Assembly (NCBI RefSeq): GCF_013371465.1
Contig: NZ_JABWDU010000002.1
Coordinates: forward strand, 661,666 to 725,665
DNA from: Ensifer oleiphilus
GTDB taxonomy: Bacteria; Pseudomonadota; Alphaproteobacteria; Rhizobiales; Rhizobiaceae
Direction: 5' to 3'
Length of the DNA: 64,000 nucleotides
Shown: positions 1 through 8,971 of the stretch, piece by piece
Layout: every line of letters begins with the position of its first letter
Position numbering within the stretch: the first letter of the stretch is position 1
Made by a program: the position numbers and the translations under genes
The notes under the pieces: model-generated
The model's input: only the letters and a program-made list of their open reading frames with translations
Told to the model about the DNA's origin: nothing
The model's database searches: none

Positions 1-413
1 ACCACCGTCTTGGCCGGGATTGCCGTGCGCGTGCCGCGCGCCCAGTCGAGCGTGCCGTCCGGGAGAAGCCTGACCTTGGCCTTCGGCCGGTCGAGGCGCA
101 TGTCGAAGATCAGTGCTTCGCCGCTCAGGAACGGCGCCAGCTCCGCGCTCATCGAGAATTGCGCGACCTGGATCAGCGGCTCGCCCTTGTCGCTGCCGCC
201 GACGCGCACATCGTTGAGCGTCACCGTCGGGAACGGGATCAGCCTCGCATCCACACTGCCGTGGACGACGACGGGCTTGCCCATGATGCGGCTTGCCTCG
301 CGCTCGAATTCCTTGCGGAAACCGGTCCAGTCGATGAACCACGGGGCGATCAGCGCCGCAAAAAGCGCAACGACCACAAGACCGCCGATGGCAACCAGAA
401 TTCGCGAAAGCAC
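1..413 (-). CDS. AsmA family protein, N-terminal part (runs off the window)
   Basis: Only the N-terminus is present; the gene continues beyond base 1. The reading frame gives LSRILVAIGGLVVVALFAAL, a single N-terminal membrane anchor. After it come FIDWTGFRKEFEREASRIMG and a segment with KPVVVHGSVDARLIPFP, which is the usual opening of AsmA-type envelope proteins involved in outer-membrane or lipid homeostasis. I chose the GTG at 413 because family members normally begin a few residues before the anchor. An in-frame ATG at 497 would add 28 residues that read like untranslated leader and that lie partly inside a 14-bp repeat. The family call is fairly secure; the start is not. Confidence 0.75.
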   Translation of the reverse strand, partial: MLSRILVAIGGLVVVALFAALIAPWFIDWTGFRKEFEREASRIMGKPVVVHGSVDARLIPFPTVTLNDVRVGGSDKGEPLIQVAQFSMSAELAPFLSGEALIFDMRLDRPKAKVRLLPDGTLDWARGTRTAIPAKTV

Positions 414-481
414 CGTGCCTACATTCCCATCAAGTTCTCGGGCGCCCGTCGGCGCCGTCTGCGTCCATATGAACGCCAAAG

Positions 482-518
482 GGACGTCTTCGTCCATTAC
501 ATTTGGACGTCTTCGTCC
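482..518. repeat. two 14-bp direct repeats, 23-bp period
   Basis: The 14-mer ggacgtcttcgtcc occurs at 482-495 and again at 505-518. It lies between the AsmA-family gene and the end of the flavoprotein gene, and the alternative ATG of the AsmA gene overlaps the first copy. The function is unknown; it may be a local duplication or a paired binding site. Confidence 0.6.
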
Positions 519-595
519 TTATCCATTGCGTCGGCGTTGCCTGCCGCCCCACAGGGCGGCTGCAGCACCGCTCTCCCCTCGCCCGACCATTCGCG

Positions 596-2002
596 TCAAG
601 CGAAGATCTTGCCGGGGTTGAAGATACCCTGCGGATCGAGGGAACGCTTGACCTGCCGCATCAGATCCAGCGCATCGCCAAGTTCAGCTTCGAGAAACGG
701 CATCTTGCCCTGGCCGATGCCGTGTTCGCCAGTGCAGGTCCCGTCCATCGACAGCGCCCGCGCATTCAGCCGTTCGACGAAAGCCTCTGCCCGCGCCACG
801 TCGGCGGCATCCTTGTCGTCGAACAGCAGCCCGACGTGGAAATTCCCGTCGCCGGCATGCCCGACGATCGGGGCCGTCAGGCCGTGTGCTGCGATATCCT
901 CATGGGTTGCCGCAACGCAATCGGCAAGCCGCGAGATCGGCACGCACACATCGGTGGATAGAATGGCAGCACCCGGGATCAGGCTCTTCTGGGCCCAGTA
1001 GGCATTATGCCGCGCCTTCCACAGCCGTGCCCGTTCCTCCGGATTGGTCGTCCAGATGAAACCGCTGGAGCCGAAGTCGGCCGCAATTTCGTCGAAGTGT
1101 CGCGACTGCATTTCCACACTTTCGCTGTTGCCGTGGAATTCGACGAACAGCGTCGGCGTCTGCTCATAGGAAAGGCCGGAATAGTTGTTGCAGGCCTTCA
1201 TCTGCAGCGCGTCCAGGAGCTCGATGCGCGCAACCGGAATGCCGGACTGGATCGTCAGGATCACCGCATTGCAGGCATCGGCAATCGTCGGGAACGGGCA
1301 GACGCCGCCGGAGATGACTTCGGGAATGCCCTGGAGCCGGAGCGTGATCGAGGTGATGATACCGAGCGTGCCCTCGGCACCGACGAAGAGGCGCGTCAGG
1401 TCGTAGCCCGCCGACGACTTGCGCGCCCGATGCGCCGTGCGCACCTCGCGCCCATCCGCCGTCACCACCGTCAGCGCCAACACATTGTCCTTCATGGTGC
1501 CGTAGCGCACCGCATTGGTGCCGGACGCGCGCGTCGAGGCCATGCCGCCGATCGAGGCATTGGCGCCGGGATCGATCGGGAAGAACAGGCCGGTGTCGCG
1601 CAGATAGGTGTTGAGTTCCTCGCGGGTGATGCCGGGCTCGACACGGCAGTCCAGATCTTCCGCGTTGACTTCGAACACGCGGTTCATGCGCATCATGTCG
1701 ACGGAGATGCCGCCGTTCGGCGCGTTGACATGGCCCTCGAGCGACGAGCCGGTCCCGAACGGAATGAGCGGCACGGTGTTGGCAGCGGCGATCGCGACGA
1801 TCTCGCGCACCTCGTCGGCACTTTCGGGGAAGACGACGCCATCGGGAAGCTGCGCCGGGATATAGGTGGTGGTGTGGGCATGCTGGGCACGGATCGCTTC
1901 GCCCGTCTGGAACCGGTCGCCGAATCGGGCGGCAAGCTGCGCCTTTGCGGTATCGATCCCGGTTTCGTTTCTCGAGCCAGCTCTGATCGCCTTCAATGCC
2001 AC
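596..2002 (-). CDS. FAD-linked oxidase, D-lactate dehydrogenase (cytochrome) / glycolate oxidase type
   Basis: A 468-residue flavoprotein of the GlcD/Dld type that oxidises a 2-hydroxy acid, probably D-lactate, and passes electrons to the respiratory chain. The FAD-binding PCMH domain spans roughly residues 55-230, with PLIPFGTGSSLEGHV and FPIDPGANASIGGMAS. The C-terminal FAD-oxidase domain holds GHAGDGNFHVGL and GTCTGEHGIGQGK, including the metal and active-site histidines. The start is a GTG preceded by AAGGGA. It stands alone, with no GlcE/GlcF partners nearby, which argues for a single-subunit D-lactate dehydrogenase rather than a glycolate oxidase subunit. The exact substrate cannot be read from the sequence. 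Confidence 0.85.
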   Translation of the reverse strand: MALKAIRAGSRNETGIDTAKAQLAARFGDRFQTGEAIRAQHAHTTTYIPAQLPDGVVFPESADEVREIVAIAAANTVPLIPFGTGSSLEGHVNAPNGGISVDMMRMNRVFEVNAEDLDCRVEPGITREELNTYLRDTGLFFPIDPGANASIGGMASTRASGTNAVRYGTMKDNVLALTVVTADGREVRTAHRARKSSAGYDLTRLFVGAEGTLGIITSITLRLQGIPEVISGGVCPFPTIADACNAVILTIQSGIPVARIELLDALQMKACNNYSGLSYEQTPTLFVEFHGNSESVEMQSRHFDEIAADFGSSGFIWTTNPEERARLWKARHNAYWAQKSLIPGAAILSTDVCVPISRLADCVAATHEDIAAHGLTAPIVGHAGDGNFHVGLLFDDKDAADVARAEAFVERLNARALSMDGTCTGEHGIGQGKMPFLEAELGDALDLMRQVKRSLDPQGIFNPGKIFA

Positions 2003-2382
2003 GGAAAACGTCCCTTCTTCATGCCATCCGCACCGCCCCGTTCCGACATTGGGGAAGCGCTTTCATTTCAAGGCGCTACTGTGCAAATCGGAATCACTTT
2101 GTCCAGACGTTGACGCAGTCTCTGGCAGACTATCGCGTGAAAACGCCGGCGGTGAGACCTGAGTGTCACAAAGCTTTCGTCTTGTGACGGAAAACGCCGA
2201 TCAAAACGCCCTGCCGGGATCGACCCTGGAGTTGGAACCTTTGCCGTCGATGTTGCGCCGACGACACCGGCCTGTCACAAGATCCTGACAAGACGACGCT
2301 CGCCGCGTCTTCCGCGGACAGATGGAATCGACGAGAAGACGCCGGTCGTTTGGCGACCCTTGGGGCAAGAGGAAAAGGTCAC
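2003..2382. other. intergenic region between divergent genes
   Basis: 380 bases between the flavoprotein start (minus) and the DUF1772 gene (plus). It must hold both promoters, but I see no convincing sigma-70 pair, repeat or structured RNA in it. Short open frames here lack ribosome-binding sites and familiar sequence. Confidence 0.4.
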
Positions 2383-2823
2383 ATGCTCGGACTACTCGCG
2401 TTGCTTACCTCAGCCGTATTCTTCGGCGCCGCCATCTACATCAACGTGGCTGAACAGCCCGCAAGGCTTTGCCTCGACAATAGGACAGCTCTTGCACAAT
2501 GGGTGCCGGCCTACCGTCGCGGTTTCCAGATGCAAGCCTCGCTCGCGATCCTCTCGGGCCTGCTTGGTCTTGCCGCCTGGTGGCAGAGCGGCAATGCGCT
2601 CTGGGGTTTCGGGGCAGCGGTCATTCTCCTGAACTGGCCCTTTACGATTCTCCGGATCATGCCGATCAACCGGCGTCTGGAGGCAACGCGACCGGAAGAG
2701 GTGAACGAGGAAACCCGCGGGCTTCTCGTTCACTGGGGCAGGCTTCACGCCGTCAGGAGCGCGTTCGGCGCCATCGCCACGGTGATCTTCCTCGTCGCCG
2801 TCTGGCTGGAGCTTCGGGGCTAG
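2383..2823 (+). CDS. DUF1772-type small integral membrane protein
   Basis: 146 residues with about four hydrophobic helices: residues 1-20, 45-65, 70-90 and 120-143. It carries the features of the DUF1772 (anthrone-oxygenase-like) family, including an early YINVAEQPAR and a central NWPFTILRIMPINR. The ATG at 2383 follows the good ribosome-binding site gaggaaaagg; an upstream TTG would add eleven residues without membrane character. The physiological role in bacteria is unknown. It is a single gene, divergent from the flavoprotein gene. Confidence 0.75.
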   Translation: MLGLLALLTSAVFFGAAIYINVAEQPARLCLDNRTALAQWVPAYRRGFQMQASLAILSGLLGLAAWWQSGNALWGFGAAVILLNWPFTILRIMPINRRLEATRPEEVNEETRGLLVHWGRLHAVRSAFGAIATVIFLVAVWLELRG

Positions 2824-2922
2824 CGCATCCCGCTTTCAAGCGGAACCACGGCAGGCCGACAAGCTGCTCCATAGCCGAAGGGTTGATGCAGCCTTGACCC
2901 GGCAGCGCCGCGCGCACCGGCG

Positions 2923-5900
2923 CTACTTCACTTCCAGCGCGGCGGCGGCCTCCATTTCCTCGTGCAGCTTGCGCTCCTCGTCCGCATGCGGCTTGGTGAG
3001 CCCGGCAATGACGAGATAGGCAACCGGCGTCAGATAAAGCGTTACGACCACGGCAAGGCCGAGACCGCCGACCAGCACCCAGCCAAGCGCGATGCGTGCT
3101 TCCGCACCCGCGCCGCTTGCCATCACCAGCGGCACCGCGCCGACGATGGTGGCGATCATCGTCATCATGACAGGACGAAGCCGAATGTTGGCGGCGTTCT
3201 CGATCGCGGTGCGCACATCCTGGCCGCGATCACGCAGCTGGTTGGCGAATTCGACGATCAGGATTCCGTTTTTCGCCATGATGCCGACCAGCATCACCAG
3301 GCCGATCTGGCTGTAGATGTTGAGCGTATTGCCCGTCAAAATCATCGCAAAGACCGCGCAGGCAAGCCCCAGCGGTACCGTCGCCATGATGATCAGGCCG
3401 CTGACGAAGCTTTCGAACTGTGCGGCCAGCACCAGGAAGATGATGACGAGCGCAAAGCCGAAGGTGACGATGAGGCCGTTGGCATTCTCGTTGAGGGTCG
3501 CGGCTTCCGCGAGCGGCATGATGCGCGAGCCCGGCGGCAGCAGCGGCTCGGCCATCTGCTCAACCATGGTCAGGGCTTCGCCGAGCGCCAGATCGGATTT
3601 GAGCCCGGCCGACAGCGACACGGCGCGCAGCTGCGATTCCCGCGACAGCTGTGGCGCCACGGCCGTTTCCTCGACGCTGGCAATGGTCGACATCGGCACG
3701 ATCTTGCCGTCGCCGGCCTTCAGGAAGATGTTCTGCAGGTCGGTCGGGTCATTGACGGGATTGGTCGAGGACAGCAGCTTGACCGGGTAAGATTCGCCAT
3801 CGACGAAGACGTCGACGACGCTGTTGCCGTCGAGCATCGCCTGCAGCGCCCAGGCGAGACCACCGATATCGACACCCATGTCGGATGCGCGCTCGCGGTC
3901 GATGGTGATCGAAAGCTGCGCCTGGTTGGCCTCATAGTTCAGCCGCACATTCTCGAAGCGTCCGCTGTCTTCCATCTGGCGCACGAGCTTGGCCGCGGCA
4001 TCGCCGAGCTTGGTGTAGTCGTTGCCGACCAGCGCCACCTGCAGGCCGCTGCCGGCACCGCGAATGCCCAGGCTGTTGGGCTGCATCGCAAACACCCGCA
4101 CCGAGGGGATGCGTGCCGTCACCTTGTTGATCTCGGAGACGATCTGCTGCTGGCTGCGCTCGCGCTTGTCCCAAGGGGCAAGCGTCAGCACCATGAAGCC
4201 GCTGTTGGCCGAGCCGCCCTGGCCGGAAATCGAGAAGATGTTGTCGATCTCGCCGGATTTGACCAGCGGCTGCAGCCCGTCCTCGATCCGGCGCATCTGC
4301 GCCTGCGCGTATTCGAGCGACACGCCCTGCGGCGCGTTGATGCGCATCATCACCTGCGAGCGGTCCTCGCTCGGCGTCAGCTCCGATTTCAGCGTCATGA
4401 AGCCGATGCCGCCCATCGCCGTGAAGAAGGCGGCAACGACGAAGACGATCACAGGCGCATTGAGGCAGCCGCGCAGCGTGACGCGATAGAATTCGGATGC
4501 GCGCGCGCCGAACCGGCGCATCGGCCCGGGCTTGGAATGGTTCTCCTGCGTCAGCATGCGCGATGCCAGCATCGGGCAGAGCGTCAGCGACACGAAGGAC
4601 GAAAGCAGGATCGAGAAGGCAAGCACGAAGCCGAACTCGCGGAAAAGACCGCCGGTCTGTCCCGGCAGGAACGACAGCGGAATGAACACGGCCGCAAGCG
4701 TCGCGGTGGTCGCCAGAACCGCGAAGAACACTTCGAGCGTGCCATGCACGGCAGCGGCCCGCGGCCCAAGCCCTTCGGCCCGTCGTCGCACGATGTTTTC
4801 CAGAACGACGATCGCGTCGTCGACCACGAGCCCGGTCGCAAGCACAATGGCGAGCAGCGTCAGGATGTTGATCGAGAACCCGGCCATGTAGATCGCCGCC
4901 ACGGTGCCGATCAGCGCGATCGGCATGGTGATGGTCGGGATCAGCGTCGCCCGCCAGTCGAGCAGGAACATGTAAATGACGAGCGTGACGATGAAGATCG
5001 CCACGCCGAGTGCGATCTCCACCTCGTGGATGGCGCCATTGATGAAGACCGCGTCGTCGCTGGTGATCCGGAGCTGCGTGCCCTCGGGAAGGATCTGCGT
5101 CTGGATGGTCTCGACGACCTTGCGCACGCCCTCGGAAATATCGACGGTGTTGGATTGCGCCTGGCGGATGATGCCGAGGCCGATGCCCTGGCGACCGTTC
5201 GAGCGCAGCGCCGTCGTGCCTGAATCCGGCCCGAGCGTCACCGTGCCGATGTCGCGCAGCCGGACATTGTTGACGAGGATCAGGTTTTCAAACTGCTCCG
5301 GCGTCTGCAGGTCGGCGGTCGCGCGCACGGAAATGTCCTGGCTGGCGCTGGTCAGCTTGCCGGCCGGCACGTCGTAGGAGGCGTTTGCAAGCGCGGTCCT
5401 GAGGTTTGCGACCGTCACCCCGCGCCCGGCGAGCTTCGCCTGGTCGAGGTCGATGCGGAAGATCTTTTCCTGGTCGCCGTAGATGGCGACGTCGGCGACC
5501 CCCTCGACGGCGGCGAGCCGATCGCTGATCTCGTTTTCGACCAGCAGCGTCATGTCTTCCATCGACATGGTGTCCGAGGTCAGCGCCAGACGCATAATCG
5601 GCTGGCTGTCGGCATCCGCCTTGACGATGCTCGGCTCGTCGACATCCTCCGGCAGCTGGTTGCGTACGCGACCGAGCGCGTCGCGAATATCGTTGGCCGC
5701 CTGGCCGATATCAGTCGTGTCGGAGAATTGCAGCGTCACCCGGCTGCGGCCGAAGTTGGATGTGGAGGAAATGTCTTTGATGCCCTGGACGCGCGAGACA
5801 GCGCCCTCGACCACCGAGGTCACTTCGCGGTCCATGGTTTCGGGGGCAGCGCCGTCGAGCGTCGTCGTCACCGATATCACCGGCTGGTCGACCTGCGGCA

Positions 5901-6060
5901 GCTCACGGATCTCGATGCCGTTCCAGGCCGCAAGGCCGGCAACGACGATCAGCGTATTGACCACGAGCGCGAAGATCGGCCTGCGGATGAAAAGCGCTGT
6001 AAAACCGGTCTTGCCGGCCTCGCGCGCGGTCTGGTGGCCGGGTTCCCTGGCGCCGCTCAC
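2923..6060 (-). CDS. RND (HAE1-type) multidrug efflux permease
   Basis: A 1045-residue inner-membrane proton antiporter of the AcrB/MexB superfamily. The first helix (FIRRPIFALVVNTLIVVAGL) is followed by a large periplasmic porter domain (residues ~45-340), a block of helices, a second periplasmic domain and the final helices. The paired acidic residues that carry protons are visible in LATGLVVDDAIVVLENI (~res 405-420), and GIMAKNGILIVEFANQLRD marks helix 10. The start is GTG: its GTGA overlaps the TGA of the adaptor gene, so translation is probably coupled. No outer-membrane TolC-like factor lies beside it, so one encoded elsewhere is presumably used. The substrate is unknown. Confidence 0.93.
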   Translation of the reverse strand: MSGAREPGHQTAREAGKTGFTALFIRRPIFALVVNTLIVVAGLAAWNGIEIRELPQVDQPVISVTTTLDGAAPETMDREVTSVVEGAVSRVQGIKDISSTSNFGRSRVTLQFSDTTDIGQAANDIRDALGRVRNQLPEDVDEPSIVKADADSQPIMRLALTSDTMSMEDMTLLVENEISDRLAAVEGVADVAIYGDQEKIFRIDLDQAKLAGRGVTVANLRTALANASYDVPAGKLTSASQDISVRATADLQTPEQFENLILVNNVRLRDIGTVTLGPDSGTTALRSNGRQGIGLGIIRQAQSNTVDISEGVRKVVETIQTQILPEGTQLRITSDDAVFINGAIHEVEIALGVAIFIVTLVIYMFLLDWRATLIPTITMPIALIGTVAAIYMAGFSINILTLLAIVLATGLVVDDAIVVLENIVRRRAEGLGPRAAAVHGTLEVFFAVLATTATLAAVFIPLSFLPGQTGGLFREFGFVLAFSILLSSFVSLTLCPMLASRMLTQENHSKPGPMRRFGARASEFYRVTLRGCLNAPVIVFVVAAFFTAMGGIGFMTLKSELTPSEDRSQVMMRINAPQGVSLEYAQAQMRRIEDGLQPLVKSGEIDNIFSISGQGGSANSGFMVLTLAPWDKRERSQQQIVSEINKVTARIPSVRVFAMQPNSLGIRGAGSGLQVALVGNDYTKLGDAAAKLVRQMEDSGRFENVRLNYEANQAQLSITIDRERASDMGVDIGGLAWALQAMLDGNSVVDVFVDGESYPVKLLSSTNPVNDPTDLQNIFLKAGDGKIVPMSTIASVEETAVAPQLSRESQLRAVSLSAGLKSDLALGEALTMVEQMAEPLLPPGSRIMPLAEAATLNENANGLIVTFGFALVIIFLVLAAQFESFVSGLIIMATVPLGLACAVFAMILTGNTLNIYSQIGLVMLVGIMAKNGILIVEFANQLRDRGQDVRTAIENAANIRLRPVMMTMIATIVGAVPLVMASGAGAEARIALGWVLVGGLGLAVVVTLYLTPVAYLVIAGLTKPHADEERKLHEEMEAAAALEVK

Positions 6061-7241
6061 TTCACGTCCTCCGCGACCTTCTGCGCGGCATCGCGGCGTT
6101 CACGCCCGGCAATGCGAACCTCGCCGCCGTCGCGCAACCGCTGCACGCCTTCGGTGACGACTTCATCGCCTTCGCTCAAGGCCGCATCGACCAGCACCTT
6201 GTCCGGGTTGCGCTGGATGATCTTGACCGGAACACGCTCGCTCTTGTCGGCGCTCACGCGCCAGACATAGGAACCGTCGGAGCTCCACTGGATGGCGAGC
6301 GGATCGACGGTCGGATAGGTGTCGCCGTCAAACGCCATGGTCACGGAGAAGGACATGCCGGCCCGCAGCGTGTCGTCAGGATTTTCGAGCCGCGCCCGCA
6401 CCCGCAATGTGCGGCTCGCCTGATCCAGCCGGTTGTCGATGGCGTGGATGACGCCGTCGAGCTGGCTGCCCGGCTGGGCGATCGCTTGGGCCGTCACCGG
6501 CTGGCCGACGACAATCTTGTTGGCAAAGCGCTCCGGCACCCAGAAATCGACGAGGATTTCCGAGCGGTCGTCGACCACGGCGATCGGTGTCGTCGTGGTG
6601 ACGTAGTCGCCGACATTGACGGTGATGATGCCGACGACGCCCTTCGACGGCGCGACGATATCGCGGCGCTTGAGGTCGAGCTCGGCGGTCTTGAGTGCCA
6701 GTTCGGCGGTCTGCATGGCGATTTCGGCATCGCGCACTTCGACGGCCGTCACCGCGCGCGCAGTGCTGAGGTTGCGATAACGCTCCACCTTTTCCTTTGC
6801 GCTGTCGCGTGTCAGCCGCGCCTGATCGGCGGCGATCTTCTGGTCGTCACTGTCGAGCTTGGCGATCACCTGGCCCTCAGCCACCCTGTCGCCGGAACGC
6901 ACGAGAATCTCGGTGAGGTTGCCGGTGGCCGTTGGCGTCACGGTGACGGAGTGGATAGCCTCGCCATTGCCGATGGCGTTCAGCCGATCGTTGACAACGG
7001 CCGTTGCCGATGGACGCACCATGACGAGAACGGCGTCGTTGCCGCCCTGCCTGCGCGCACCGCCACCCTGGCCGCCCTCGCCGCCCGCACCGCCGTCCTG
7101 CTTGGAGAGAGCATCGATCAACGGGTGCGAAACACCGATCGCCGCCAGCGTTTCACCTGCCCCGGGCACGAACCGCACCCAGACGCCGGCACCCACCAAA
7201 AGCACAACGGCGCTGATCGCCAGCTGTTTCCAAACCCGCAT
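6057..7241 (-). CDS. RND efflux periplasmic adaptor (membrane fusion protein)
   Basis: 394 residues. An N-terminal hydrophobic segment (residues 5-22) anchors or exports it. A biotinyl-lipoyl half-motif (VTVTPTATGNLTEILVRSGD) and a coiled-coil hairpin rich in Lys/Glu/Ala (~res 125-190) follow. The second lipoyl half (IVAPSKGVVGIITVNVGDYV), the beta-barrel and the membrane-proximal domain come after. It bridges the downstream permease to an outer-membrane channel. Unusually, residues ~50-68 form a Gly-rich linker (GGAGGEGGQGGGARRQGG) between the anchor and the first folded domain. It is first gene of a two-gene operon; the ATG is preceded by GGAGAC. Confidence 0.92.
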   Translation of the reverse strand: MRVWKQLAISAVVLLVGAGVWVRFVPGAGETLAAIGVSHPLIDALSKQDGGAGGEGGQGGGARRQGGNDAVLVMVRPSATAVVNDRLNAIGNGEAIHSVTVTPTATGNLTEILVRSGDRVAEGQVIAKLDSDDQKIAADQARLTRDSAKEKVERYRNLSTARAVTAVEVRDAEIAMQTAELALKTAELDLKRRDIVAPSKGVVGIITVNVGDYVTTTTPIAVVDDRSEILVDFWVPERFANKIVVGQPVTAQAIAQPGSQLDGVIHAIDNRLDQASRTLRVRARLENPDDTLRAGMSFSVTMAFDGDTYPTVDPLAIQWSSDGSYVWRVSADKSERVPVKIIQRNPDKVLVDAALSEGDEVVTEGVQRLRDGGEVRIAGRERRDAAQKVAEDVK

Positions 7242-7555
7242 TCATGTCTCCAAATACACAAAACGCGCTCCTGCGCGGCAGGCGCCGGCGGAACGTTCCG
7301 ATTTGCCCCAAGTATCGTTGTTCGGACCTTTGGGGGCAACGACGGAATGCCATCATTACGCAATTGTAATAAAAGCGAATTTGTTGGCGGCATGATGTCA
7401 TCGGGATCATCCTCGCGCCGGCCGACCGATATCGGCGCCATTCCCTAGAAAAACAGTAGACAATCACCGTTTACAGTCACGCCGACTGAGGTATCCTGCA
7501 ACCGCCGGCAGCCATTGCCATCAGGTTTCGACCGGTTCTTGAGAGGGGAAAATAC
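7242..7555. other. divergent promoter region
   Basis: 314 bases between the RND operon (minus) and the cyclase gene (plus). The middle is AT-richer than its surroundings (around 7355-7385) and presumably contains both promoters. I found no inverted repeat strong enough to name an operator. No regulator gene is adjacent to the efflux operon. Confidence 0.4.
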
Positions 7556-8377
7556 ATGTGCGATGCGTGCGTCATGGAATCCGTAAAGCAGAAGATGCTG
7601 TCCCGCCGCAGCTTCTTTAAGGCCGCAGCCGTCGGGACGGCCGGGATCGCGGCCGCAAGTGCGGGCATCGCCCCGCCGGCGCTGGCCCAGGGACATACTG
7701 GCGTTACCGACCTCACTCACGAACTCTACGAGGAGTTCCCGACCTTCTTCGGCCAGCAGCAGTTCTTCCGCGAGGAAAAGTTCAACTACGCCAAGGACAA
7801 GTTCAACATGTTCGAGCTCAGGGTGAACGAGCACACCGGCACCCATGTCGACGCGCCGCTGCATTTCTCCGCCGATGGCCTGTCGGTGGCCGAGCTGCCG
7901 GTCGAAAAACTGGTCGTGCCGCTCGCGGTCATCGACATCCGCCAGAAGGCTTCGGCCGATGCCGACGCGCAGGTCACCCCGGACGATATCAAGGCTTGGG
8001 TCGCCGCCAATGGCGACATTCCGGAAAACGCCTGCATCGCCATGCTCTCCGGCTGGAGCGCCCATCTCGGCACCGACAAGTTCCGCAACGTCGATGCAAA
8101 CGGCAAGCTGCACTTCCCCGGTTTCCATGTCGAAGCAGCGAAGTATCTGCTGGAAGAGACCAAGGCCGCCGGCATCGCCGTCGACACGCTGTCGCTCGAC
8201 CACGGCCCCTCGCCCGATTTCGCCACGCACTATGCCTGGCTGCCCGAAGGCCGCTGGGGGCTGGAGGCAGCCGCCAATCTCGACAAGGTGCCGGCAAAGG
8301 GCGCAACCCTGGTGCTCGGCGCGCCGAAGCACCGCGGCGGCACCGGCGGCCCGGCGCGCGTGTTCGCACTGGTCTGA
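7556..8377 (+). CDS. Tat-exported cyclase-family (kynurenine-formamidase-like) hydrolase
   Basis: 273 residues. The twin-arginine signal LSRRSFFKAAAVGTAGIA leads to a probable cut after APPALAQG, so the folded enzyme is predicted to be periplasmic. The mature part carries the metal-binding motif of the cyclase/formamidase family, NEHTGTHVDAPLHFSADG, plus a distal DHGPSPDFATHY and a GAPKHRGGTGGPARVFAL ending. These are Mn/Zn-dependent hydrolases of amides or cyclic esters; the substrate is not evident. The ATG follows gagaggggaaaa. An AhpD-like gene starts 56 bases downstream and is probably co-transcribed. Confidence 0.85.
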   Translation: MCDACVMESVKQKMLSRRSFFKAAAVGTAGIAAASAGIAPPALAQGHTGVTDLTHELYEEFPTFFGQQQFFREEKFNYAKDKFNMFELRVNEHTGTHVDAPLHFSADGLSVAELPVEKLVVPLAVIDIRQKASADADAQVTPDDIKAWVAANGDIPENACIAMLSGWSAHLGTDKFRNVDANGKLHFPGFHVEAAKYLLEETKAAGIAVDTLSLDHGPSPDFATHYAWLPEGRWGLEAAANLDKVPAKGATLVLGAPKHRGGTGGPARVFALV

Positions 8378-8433
8378 TCCTTTTCCTACCGATCCGGCGA
8401 CCCGCGTCGCCGGACGACCCACTTGGAGACGTC

Positions 8434-8838
8434 ATGAGCACCATCACCCCACCCGCCAACCCGGAAGCCGATCCGCGCGTCAAAGCCGTGTTCGACGACA
8501 TCCGCGCCACGCGCAAGTCGGACTTCATCAACAATATGTGGCTGTGGCTCGCCTTCGATCCGGATCTGCTGGAGCAGACCTGGCGCGACGTGAAGACGGT
8601 GATGGCAACACCTTCGGCCCTCGATCCGCTGGTCAAGGAAATGCTCTACATCGCCGTTTCCGTCAGCAATGGCTGCGGCTACTGCGCCCATTCCCACACG
8701 GCGGCAGCGCGAGCCAAGGGCATGACAGATGCCGAACATGCCGATCTCCTGCGCGTGATCTCGCTTGCCGCCAGAACCAACCAGCTGGCCACCGCCTTGC
8801 AGGTGCCGGTGGACGCCGCCTTCGACAGGACTTCCTGA
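8434..8838 (+). CDS. carboxymuconolactone decarboxylase / AhpD-like protein
   Basis: 134 residues. The all-helical AhpD-like fold is indicated by ALDPLVKEMLYIAVSVSNGC followed by GYCAHSHTAAARAKG. The CxxC plus downstream His (C-G-Y-C-A-H-S-H) is the redox centre of alkylhydroperoxidase-like members. This supports a thiol peroxidase or redox role rather than a true decarboxylase, whose family lacks the cysteines. The ATG at 8434 follows acttggagacgtc. It sits directly downstream of the Tat-exported cyclase gene. It has no export signal, so it should be cytoplasmic. Confidence 0.85.
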   Translation: MSTITPPANPEADPRVKAVFDDIRATRKSDFINNMWLWLAFDPDLLEQTWRDVKTVMATPSALDPLVKEMLYIAVSVSNGCGYCAHSHTAAARAKGMTDAEHADLLRVISLAARTNQLATALQVPVDAAFDRTS

Positions 8839-8971
8839 CGGCAGTCGGTGAGAATAAGCGGCTTCGAAATCGCCTGTCTTTCCACAGGCTTGGTGCGGCT
8901 GGTGCAGAAAACGGAATAAAAGAAGAACATCCTTTCTGGCCTTTCGCCTCCGAATCACTACATTGAGCCGC

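Noticed and set aside
2962-5223. 753-codon plus-strand frame
   Set aside because: It is the antisense shadow of the RND permease; composition is His/Asp/Arg-rich, with no family motifs, and the opposite strand has a complete, motif-bearing gene.
8870-8887. gcctgt/acaggc hairpin between the AhpD-like gene and uvrD
   Set aside because: Only six base pairs and no T-run; too weak to call a terminator.
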